Positions 42,242 to 48,645 of a stretch of DNA of 64,000 bases are shown one piece after another (position 1 is the stretch's first letter; the number at the start of each line of letters is the position of its first letter). Origin of the DNA: Hyphomicrobiales bacterium (lineage in GTDB: Bacteria > Pseudomonadota > Alphaproteobacteria > Rhizobiales > Beijerinckiaceae); the NCBI GenBank assembly GCA_900473415.1, contig UCLR01000003.1, forward strand, positions 124,001-188,000, in the 5' to 3' direction. The notes beneath the pieces were generated by a model. It did not search any database. It saw only the letters and a list, made by a program, of their open reading frames with translations, and was not told the origin of the DNA. The translations under genes were made by a program, and so were the position numbers.

Positions 42242-43418
42242 GGGCTCGCTCCGCATTGTGCTCCAGGCCGCCCACGGCGTAGCGGGCAAGGCGCCCGAAA
42301 TCCGGCTCACCGCCATGCCCCGGAGCATCCTGGGCGACAAGCTGCCCACCTTCGGTGACGAGAGGCCGCACCGCCATGTCGTCGCGTAGCGGGTTCAGCA
42401 GCCGGTTCGCCTCATAGGCATGGACAGCGGGAGCCGCCCGACAGGTATGCAGCGCGGCCGAGACCGCGACACATGTCCCGACCCCATGAGGCGCCATCGC
42501 GATGCCGGAGCGTGCACAGAGCGCGCCGATCGCCATCAGGCCGGACACACCACCGGCGCGTGAAATATTGGGCTGCAGGAAATCGACCGCATCGGCGGCG
42601 ACGAGTTTAGCATGAGCATCGAGCGTGAAGTCGTTCTCGCCGGCCGCGATCGGCACGGGCGAGACCTTGCGGACCGCCGCCAGGGCCTGCGGATCGTCCG
42701 GCGGCACCGGCTCTTCGAACCAGCCGATATCGTAAGGGGCCAGGGCCTTCGCCACCGTGATCGCCGTTGCCACGTCGTAGGCGCAGTTCGCATCGAGATA
42801 GAGCGCCGTATGAGACCCCACCTCGCCGCGCACCGCCGCGATGTGGTCGATATCGACAACAAGGCCTCGGCCGACCTTGAGCTTGATCGCGGTATAGCCC
42901 TGATCGAGATAGGCGCGTGCGGCGCGTGCTGACTTGTCGGGATGATCCTGGAAGCCGACGGGGCTGACATAGGTCTTCACCGCCCCCGGAGTGCCGCCGA
43001 GCAGTGTGGCCAGGGGAACGCCCGCGGCGCGCGCCTTGAGGTCCCACAGGGCGATATCAACGCCGCTCAGCGCTTCGATCGCGGGACCGCGTGTGCTGCC
43101 CATCGCCGTGAAGTAGCGCTCCAGATCGGCCAGCATCTCAGAGGGCTCGCCGATGGCCGAGCCGACCAGCGCTGGCGCAATGACGCCGTTGATGATGGCC
43201 GTGGCAGCCCCGGCATGAGGGAGTCCGAAAGCCTCGCCATAGCCTATCGCGCCATCATCGCTTTCCACCACGACCAGCGTGGAAACCTGGCCGGTGCGCG
43301 GGATGCGCCGGAAATGCGCTGCCGGAATCAGCAGCTCCGCCGGGACCTTATCAATGCCACCGAACACGTCCGCGAACCGTGCTTCGAGCTGGATCGCCCT
43401 GAGTCGAGAAACTTTCAA
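42222..43418 (-). CDS. Mandelate racemase/enolase-superfamily enzyme
   Basis: 398 residues of the mandelate racemase/muconate lactonising group, which abstracts a proton alpha to a carboxylate (racemases, cycloisomerases, sugar acid dehydratases). The catalytic Lys pair is in AIKLKVG, metal ligands are LDANCAYD, WFEEPVPPDD and IAAGENDFT, and the general base His lies in MAPHGVGTCVA. KxK plus His suits racemases, cycloisomerases or some dehydratases. First gene of a seven-gene leftward operon with an importer, so it probably acts on the imported acid. The exact reaction is open. Confidence 0.9.
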   Translation of the reverse strand: MKVSRLRAIQLEARFADVFGGIDKVPAELLIPAAHFRRIPRTGQVSTLVVVESDDGAIGYGEAFGLPHAGAATAIINGVIAPALVGSAIGEPSEMLADLERYFTAMGSTRGPAIEALSGVDIALWDLKARAAGVPLATLLGGTPGAVKTYVSPVGFQDHPDKSARAARAYLDQGYTAIKLKVGRGLVVDIDHIAAVRGEVGSHTALYLDANCAYDVATAITVAKALAPYDIGWFEEPVPPDDPQALAAVRKVSPVPIAAGENDFTLDAHAKLVAADAVDFLQPNISRAGGVSGLMAIGALCARSGIAMAPHGVGTCVAVSAALHTCRAAPAVHAYEANRLLNPLRDDMAVRPLVTEGGQLVAQDAPGHGGEPDFGRLARYAVGGLEHNAERAHAHIGA

Positions 43419-43436
43419 TGCCGCCTCTCCAATCTT

Positions 43437-43452
43437 ATAAATTATAATTTAT
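43437..43452. promoter_or_regulatory. Perfect 16-bp AT palindrome before the racemase operon
   Basis: ATAAATTATAATTTAT reads the same on both strands and lies 19 bases upstream of the racemase-like gene start, in an AT-only patch that stands out from its GC-rich surroundings. It is well placed to be the operator of the GntR/FCD protein encoded second in this operon. It could instead, or also, be part of the -10 region. Confidence 0.5.
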
Positions 43453-43974
43453 TTTTTTGGCGAGCGTGTCAAGGCGGGCCAGATGGGGATTTCGGCCAGG
43501 TTGAACGAGGTCACCGTCGTCCTGGCCCCCGTCATGGCGTCAGGTCCGGGCGTGGCTTCGCCCCGGAGGGGCGAAATCCTCAAGCCGTTTGGCGCCGGGC
43601 GCGGACATCGGTCTGCCGTCTGGCCGCGGTCGCTCCAACGTTGCGACCAGGACCGTGGGCGACGGAGCCTGCCAGCTGTTGCGGCAATCCGCTCTTGAAG
43701 CGGTTCCAGAGACGGTTCGAACGGGCCGCTTCGACTGCAGCGGATCGAGTAGCGAGTGACCCTGGTGACATCGTCGATCGCCGAGAGGCCCGCCAGAGCC
43801 TGCTACGAGCCGTTGGCAACCCGTGGCCATACGACGCGGAGGCTCACCCCGTCAGCCGTCCAACTTGGCTGGCTCAAGGGCGCTGGCGCGCGCTCATCCG
43901 ACGATGAGCAGCGAACGGAGTGCTGCCGGCAAGTCCACGCCGTGCCTCGATATCCACCATCCGCACGACGAATT
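43453..43974. other. Gene-free stretch, about 520 bases
   Basis: No supportable gene lies between the racemase operon promoter and the convergent-side end of the HD-domain gene. Open frames of up to 96 codons on the minus strand have no recognisable domain or ribosome binding site. CGGGCGTGGCTTCGCCCCG around 43551-43569 can form a small hairpin (CGGGCG...CGCCCCG, imperfect). Otherwise I see nothing in it. Confidence 0.4.
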
Positions 43975-44646
43975 TCAGTCGTCGAAGGGCGCGTTCGCGA
44001 CAAAGTCGACCGATGACGGCGCGCGGTAGCCGGCGACAAGCCGCTCGCCGAAATCACGCACGAAATTGTCGTAGCTGGTTTCCGGCCTGACCCTGGCGAT
44101 GTGGCAGAAGCACTGCGTCATCAGCCGCTTCATCCCGAGCCTCGGATAGGCCGCGACGATACGCTGGACCTCGTCGGGCGGGATCGCGTCGTATTGCAGC
44201 CCGACGACATCGAGGCAGATGCCCGCCGTGCAGAGCGCAACCTCGGCCTCCTTGTAGAGGCCGATCGACGGCGTCGAGTTTAGGGCGACGCTATCCCAGA
44301 TCAGCTGGGCGCGACGCTCATCGACACCGCTCTCTCGGGCGAAGCTTCGCGCGAGATCGGCGCCTTCAACTTCGAACCGGCGCGGCCCGTTGAAGCGCTC
44401 ATTCAGCGTCACATCATGCAGGAGCGTGCCGACGGCGACGACCTCCTCGTCGTGCTCGAGCTCGCGGATCTGCCCCAGCCGGGCCGCGAAAAGCCACGAC
44501 CGGACAACATGATTGAACAGATAGGGCTCGCAGGCCCGACGGGCATAAGCGAGGGCGCCAGCGACAAGCTCGGTGTCCGGAACGGAAACGCCGGCCAGAA
44601 TTTGATAGCCCTTTTGGGTCGCGAGCATGGTCTTCGAGGCCTCCAT
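43975..44646 (-). CDS. HD-domain hydrolase (cyanamide hydratase-like)
   Basis: 223 residues. The HD metal site is formed by FNHVVRSWLFAA (first His), GTLLHDVTLNERF (the HD pair) and later Asp; this arrangement and the SVPDTELVAGALAYARRACEPYL opening match the cyanamide hydratase-like group of HD proteins. Those include hydratases and phosphohydrolases, so the reaction is uncertain. ATG 44646 is preferred over a long non-conserved upstream extension; ATG 44628 with GGAGG in front is a close alternative. Stands between the gene-free stretch and the chloroperoxidase-type gene on the same strand. Confidence 0.8.
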   Translation of the reverse strand: MEASKTMLATQKGYQILAGVSVPDTELVAGALAYARRACEPYLFNHVVRSWLFAARLGQIRELEHDEEVVAVGTLLHDVTLNERFNGPRRFEVEGADLARSFARESGVDERRAQLIWDSVALNSTPSIGLYKEAEVALCTAGICLDVVGLQYDAIPPDEVQRIVAAYPRLGMKRLMTQCFCHIARVRPETSYDNFVRDFGERLVAGYRAPSSVDFVANAPFDD

Positions 44647-44794
44647 GGGTCGATCTGAGGAGAGCTGGCGCGGAGATGCCGTTTCGCGGCCCGGGCCAGA
44701 GTCTGGCGGCCGATAAGCCAATGCAAAGCCGGCAAATTGATTGACGGACTGTAATGGTGACGAGGCGGCTCGCTTGCCGCCTCGTCCGCGAGCG

Positions 44795-45778
44795 TCAACC
44801 TCGGACGAATGCAAGGATGTCCTTGTTGACCGCATCCGCTTGGGTGGTCGCCATGCCGTGCGGGAACTTGTTGTAGATCTTCAGGGTCGCCTTCTTCAGA
44901 AGCTTGGCCGAAAGCGGAGCGCTGTCGCCGATCGGGACGATCTGATCGTCATCGCCATGCATGACGAGAGCCGGCGCCTCGATGAGCCTGAGGTCCTCGG
45001 TGAAATCGGTTTCGGAAAAGGCCTTGATGCCGTCGTAGTGGGCTTTGGCGGCTCCCATCATGCCCTGGCGCCACCAGTTCTGGACGATGCTGGCATCCGG
45101 CTCGACACCGGCCCGGTTGAATCCATAGAACGGCCCCGCAGGGAGATCGGTGTAGAACTTGCTGCGATTGGCCGCGAGGCTCTTCCGGAGGCCGTCGAAG
45201 ACTTCGATTGGCAGACCGCCGGGATTCCGGTCGGTCTTGACCATGATCGGCGGGACAGCGCCGATGAGAATGAGCTTTGCGGTGCGGGCCCTGCCATGGC
45301 GCGCGACGTAGCGCGTGGCCTCGCCCCCTCCCGTGGAGTGGCCGATATGCACGGCGTTGCGCAGGTCGAGATGTTCGACGACAGCCGCGGCGTCGGCCGC
45401 GTAATGATCCATGTCATGCCCTTCGCTGACCTGGCTCGAACGGCCATGCCCACGCCGGTCGTGAGCGACGACCCGGAAGCCCTGCGCCAGGAAGAAGAGC
45501 ATCTGGGCGTCCCAGTCGTCCGAGCTCAGCGGCCAGCCATGGTGGAAGACAAGCGGCTGGGCCGATTTCGGACCCCAGTCCTTGTAGAAGATCTCGACGC
45601 TATCCCGAGTCGTCACGTAGTTCATGCGTTGGCTCCTTCTGCTGCTCTGAGGGGAAACGGTGGAGGGCTGCGCGAAAGACTGGAGCGGAAGCGTGCCAAC
45701 CGCCGCCATGCCGGCACCGCCGCACAGGAGATCCCGCCGACTGAGGTCGGTCGGATTGGATGATGCTTTGTCCGGCAT
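44795..45778 (-). CDS. Exported alpha/beta hydrolase, non-haem chloroperoxidase type
   Basis: 327 residues with a twin-arginine signal (LSRRDLLCGGAGMAAVGTLP near residue 13-32), so exported folded. The mature enzyme is an alpha/beta hydrolase: oxyanion region FHHGWPLSSDDW, nucleophile elbow IGHSTGGGEATRY (Ser), Asp in MHGDDDQIVP and His in FPHGMATTQAD. These are the marks of cofactor-free perhydrolases/chloroperoxidases and esterases. ATG 45778 has GGAGGT five bases upstream; the TTG at 45790 contains this ribosome binding site and is rejected. Divergent from the SDR gene, with the palindrome 45958-45979 between them. Confidence 0.9.
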   Translation of the reverse strand: MPDKASSNPTDLSRRDLLCGGAGMAAVGTLPLQSFAQPSTVSPQSSRRSQRMNYVTTRDSVEIFYKDWGPKSAQPLVFHHGWPLSSDDWDAQMLFFLAQGFRVVAHDRRGHGRSSQVSEGHDMDHYAADAAAVVEHLDLRNAVHIGHSTGGGEATRYVARHGRARTAKLILIGAVPPIMVKTDRNPGGLPIEVFDGLRKSLAANRSKFYTDLPAGPFYGFNRAGVEPDASIVQNWWRQGMMGAAKAHYDGIKAFSETDFTEDLRLIEAPALVMHGDDDQIVPIGDSAPLSAKLLKKATLKIYNKFPHGMATTQADAVNKDILAFVRG

Positions 45779-45957
45779 TGGCACCTCCAAGGCGCGAATA
45801 TCGAGCTACGGCTCGAAGTGTTCAGGACGCTGAACTGGCTATCAAAGATCGAGACTTCGACCTCGAAACGCGACCATATCTGCGCGTTCGTCAGCGCTTC
45901 GAGGCACTTTGATTTTGCGATTTGCGCGACGTCAATCAATACGCTCGACGTTATCTG

Positions 45958-45979
45958 GATCTATACAGACGTATAGATC
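45958..45979. promoter_or_regulatory. 22-bp palindromic operator candidate, copy 1
   Basis: GATCTATAC (45958-45966) and GTATAGATC (45971-45979) are perfect 9-base arms around a 4-base centre. A second copy with the same left arm is at 55298-55319. Here it lies in the 272-base gap between the chloroperoxidase-type gene (leftward) and the SDR gene (rightward), 71 bases before the SDR ATG. TACAAT at 45993-45998 could be a -10 box, which would put the palindrome over the -35 position, as for an activator. Confidence 0.65.
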
Positions 45980-46050
45980 GCATCGACCTCGGTACAATTT
46001 GATCTGACCTCACGGCATCCCAGCTTTGGATCACCAGAATGGAGGTCCAC

Positions 46051-46800
46051 ATGGGAAAACTGTCGAACAAGGTCGCGGTGATCACCGGCGGCAACAGCGG
46101 CATCGGCTTCGCGACGGCGCGCCTCTTCGCAAACGAAGGCGCGAAGGTCCTGATCGTTGGACGGCGAGAGGGCGCCGTGAATGAAGCCGTCGCGGCCCTG
46201 GGGCCTCAGGCTACCGGCCTTGCAGGTGACGTTGCCGACCTCGCCACGCATGAGCGTGTCGCCGCATATGTCGCGGAGCGGTTCGGACAGGCAGACATCT
46301 ATGTGGCGAATGCGGGCGGCATCCGCATTCAGCCCAGCTCTGCCGTCACAGCGACCGATTACGACGCTCAATTCCTCGCCAATACGCGCGGCATCTTCTT
46401 CGGCGTGCAGAAGATGGCACCCTTGCTGCGCGATGGCGGCGCGATCCTGCTGACGAGCTCGATCGCGAGCCGCAAGGTGCTGGACGGTCACACGGTTTAT
46501 GCCGGCAGCAAGGCTGCGATCGAGGCGTTCGCTCGCAACTGGGTGCTGGAGTTCAAGGACAGGCGCATCCGCGTGAACGTGCTGAGCCCAGGCCCCACCG
46601 ATACACCGATCATCGGAAAACTGGGGGTCGCCCCCGAAGCGCAGTCGCAGGTCGAAGAGCAGGCCGCCCGGATGATTCCGTTCGGCCGGATGGGCAAGGC
46701 GGAGGAACTCGCACAGGCGGCTCTCTTCCTCTGCTCCGCCGAGGGGCAATTCATAACGGGCGTCAATCTGGCCGTTGACGGCGGCATCACGCTCACCTGA
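46051..46800 (+). CDS. Short-chain dehydrogenase/reductase
   Basis: NAD(P)-dependent oxidoreductase, 249 residues, classical SDR. Cofactor motif VITGGNSGIGFATARLF (TGxxxGIG), NAGG, Ser in LLTSSIAS, and catalytic YAGSKAAIEAFAR (Tyr-x3-Lys); ends with GQFITGVNLAVDGGI as usual. GGAGGT lies five bases before ATG 46051; the in-frame ATG at 46039 overlaps that ribosome binding site and is rejected. Divergent from the exported chloroperoxidase-type enzyme, probably under the same 22-bp operator. Substrate unknown. Confidence 0.92.
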   Translation: MGKLSNKVAVITGGNSGIGFATARLFANEGAKVLIVGRREGAVNEAVAALGPQATGLAGDVADLATHERVAAYVAERFGQADIYVANAGGIRIQPSSAVTATDYDAQFLANTRGIFFGVQKMAPLLRDGGAILLTSSIASRKVLDGHTVYAGSKAAIEAFARNWVLEFKDRRIRVNVLSPGPTDTPIIGKLGVAPEAQSQVEEQAARMIPFGRMGKAEELAQAALFLCSAEGQFITGVNLAVDGGITLT

Positions 46801-46928
46801 TCGACGAGGGAGTCGCCACGGCCTTCTCCGCGCGGTGGCGGTGCGGCCAAGAATACCGCGCCGCCGTGGTCATCGCGGGCAGGAGCCACTTCGCGCGCCC
46901 CAAACGCGATGCTCCAGCTCAGCGGTGG

Positions 46929-47621
46929 CTAAGCTGCGTTCGCCTCACGCATTCTGACCGGCAGAGCCTCCCACGCCCGGATGAGCTCGCCGATGGAGGC
47001 GACCTTCATCTTCCGCATGAGGTTGCCCCTGTGCAGCTTGACCGTCACCTCGCTGATGCCGAGGTCGAAGGCGATCTGCTTGTTGAGACGACCTCGCGCT
47101 ACCTCATGCATGATCTCGCGCTCCCGCGGCGTCAGGGTCTGCAGGCGCTCGACATAGCCCTTGATCCTCGCGGCCTCTGTCCTTCGGGCCGCATCCAGCC
47201 TGATCGCCGCGTTGACAGCGTCCAAGAGCGTCTGGTCGCGAACCGGCTTCGTCAGGAAATCGACCGCACCGGCTTTCATGGCCTGAACGGTCATGGGGAT
47301 ATCGCCATGGGCCGTCAGGAAGATGACCGGCTTGGGATTTCCGCTCGTCGTCAGATGCCGCTGGAGGTCGAGCCCGCTCGAGCCGGGCATGCGCACGTCG
47401 AGAATGAGGCATCCCGGCTGGTCGAGCACACTGGTCCCGAGCAATGCCTGCGTCGAGCTGAACGAAACCGCTGCAAAGCCGGCTGACAGCATCAGCTCCG
47501 ACAATGCCTCTCGAACGGAGGCGTCGTCGTCGACGATGACGACCAGGGACTGCCCAGCCTCGGCCTGGCGTTGCGTCGAGAAAGGTATCGATTCCCGTGA
47601 GAGTGAGCGGTCAATGATCAT
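46929..47621 (-). CDS. FixJ/LuxR-type response regulator
   Basis: 230 residues: receiver domain (VVIVDDDASVRE, phosphoacceptor Asp75 in LILDVRMPG, TAHGD, and Lys in FLTKPV), a linker helix, and a LuxR-type HTH (LTPREREIMHEVARGRLNKQ then IAFDLGISEVTVKLHRGNLM). It is a DNA-binding transcription factor of the FixJ/TodT group. ATG 47621 has GGAAGGTG in front; five extra codons upstream are possible. Last gene of the histidine kinase operon, 17 bases after the lone receiver gene. Confidence 0.93.
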   Translation of the reverse strand: MIIDRSLSRESIPFSTQRQAEAGQSLVVIVDDDASVREALSELMLSAGFAAVSFSSTQALLGTSVLDQPGCLILDVRMPGSSGLDLQRHLTTSGNPKPVIFLTAHGDIPMTVQAMKAGAVDFLTKPVRDQTLLDAVNAAIRLDAARRTEAARIKGYVERLQTLTPREREIMHEVARGRLNKQIAFDLGISEVTVKLHRGNLMRKMKVASIGELIRAWEALPVRMREANAA

Positions 47622-47638
47622 GTTCACCTTCCACATCC

Positions 47639-48001
47639 CTATTTCCGCAAGGCTATCGCGATCGCCGCGAGCAAGGCCTGGCCGTCGAAGGGCTTGCAGA
47701 AGAAGCTCTCCACGGTTCGCGCCCTGATCTGCTCGGCGAATTCGTGGCGCCCGGTGATGAGAAAGACCGGCAGGTCCGGACGTTCCCTGTTGACGAGGTC
47801 GCGCAACTCGAAGCCGTCCACCCCCGGCATGCCGATATCCGTGATGAGGAGATCCAGGCCGGAGAGACCCGCCCCGGTCAATGCTGCCGCACCGGAGAAG
47901 CTGCGAACCGCGTAACCGGCCGACTCGAGCAGATCCTCGAGCGATTCGAGCAATCGCGGATCATCGTCGACGACGGCCACGACATGTCTGTGCTTGCCCA
48001 C
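47639..48001 (-). CDS. Single-domain response regulator (receiver only)
   Basis: 120 residues, just a receiver domain: AVVDDDPRLL, phosphoacceptor Asp55 in LLITDIGMPG, ITGRHE and Lys in FFCKPFDG. Without an output domain it may shuttle phosphate, act as a phosphate sink for the nearby kinase, or bind a protein partner. GTG start at 48001 with GGGAGGGA in front; two bases after the stop of the FixJ-type gene at 48004. Sits between two complete FixJ-type regulators in one operon. Confidence 0.92.
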   Translation of the reverse strand: MGKHRHVVAVVDDDPRLLESLEDLLESAGYAVRSFSGAAALTGAGLSGLDLLITDIGMPGVDGFELRDLVNRERPDLPVFLITGRHEFAEQIRARTVESFFCKPFDGQALLAAIAIALRK

Positions 48002-48003
48002 GC

Positions 48004-48645
48004 TCAGGTCCCTCCCATCCGGCGCGAATGCTGGATCGGGATTTCCAACCGCTCCGCAATTCGCACCAGGTCGGCGAGCGATGAAGCCGCCATTTTCTGC
48101 ATCACATTTCTTCGATGGATCTGAAGGGTGACCTCCCTGATGCCGAGTTCGGCCGCGGCTTGCTTGTTGAGCAGGCCGCTCACCACCAACGGAAGGACTT
48201 CACGCTCACGCGGAGAGAGCTCGTCGTAGCGCTGCCTCAGCAGCGCGAGCTCGGCGCGCTTCGCCCTGGTCTCCCGATCCTGCACGATCGCGGAGTGGAT
48301 CGCCTCCAGGAGCGCGGTATCGCTGAACGGCTTGGTCAGGAAGTCGACGGCGCCATGCTTGATGGCGCGCACCGATGAGGGAATGTCGCCATGCCCCGTA
48401 ATGAACACGATGGGCGGGTGGTCTCCCTGCGCGATCTGCCGCTGCAGTTCGAGGCCGTTGATGTCGGGAAGCTCGACATCGAGAAGCAGGCAGGCCGGGA
48501 GATCCGGCTTGGACGCGTCGATATAGTCGCCGGCAGACTTGAACGGTACGGATCGGACGCCGTTCGCCGCCAGCAGCTCGCCCAGCGCCTCCCGAAGAGC
48601 CTCGTCGTCGTCGACGATGAACACGATGGTGTCGTCAACGATCAT
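48004..48645 (-). CDS. FixJ/LuxR-type response regulator
   Basis: 213 residues: receiver (IVDDDEALRE, Asp56 in LLLDVELPD, ITGHGD, Lys in DFLTKPF) and LuxR-type HTH (LSPREREVLPLVVSGLLNKQ then AAAELGIREVTLQIHRRNVM). ATG 48645 lies 11 bases inside the end of the kinase gene, so the two are translationally coupled and form a cognate pair. A longer frame upstream is only the shadow of the kinase. Similar in plan to the regulator at 46929 but clearly a separate paralogue. Confidence 0.94.
   Translation of the reverse strand: MIVDDTIVFIVDDDEALREALGELLAANGVRSVPFKSAGDYIDASKPDLPACLLLDVELPDINGLELQRQIAQGDHPPIVFITGHGDIPSSVRAIKHGAVDFLTKPFSDTALLEAIHSAIVQDRETRAKRAELALLRQRYDELSPREREVLPLVVSGLLNKQAAAELGIREVTLQIHRRNVMQKMAASSLADLVRIAERLEIPIQHSRRMGGT

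Noticed and set aside
43540..43830. 96-codon minus-strand frame as a small gene
   Set aside because: No start signal, no recognisable domain, and composition like random GC-rich sequence.
45779..45790. TTG at 45790 as start of the chloroperoxidase-type gene
   Set aside because: It overlaps GGAGGT, the ribosome binding site of ATG 45778.
46039..46050. ATG at 46039 as SDR start
   Set aside because: The codons ATG-GAG-GTC contain the GGAGGT ribosome binding site for the ATG at 46051, which starts at the conserved N-terminus.
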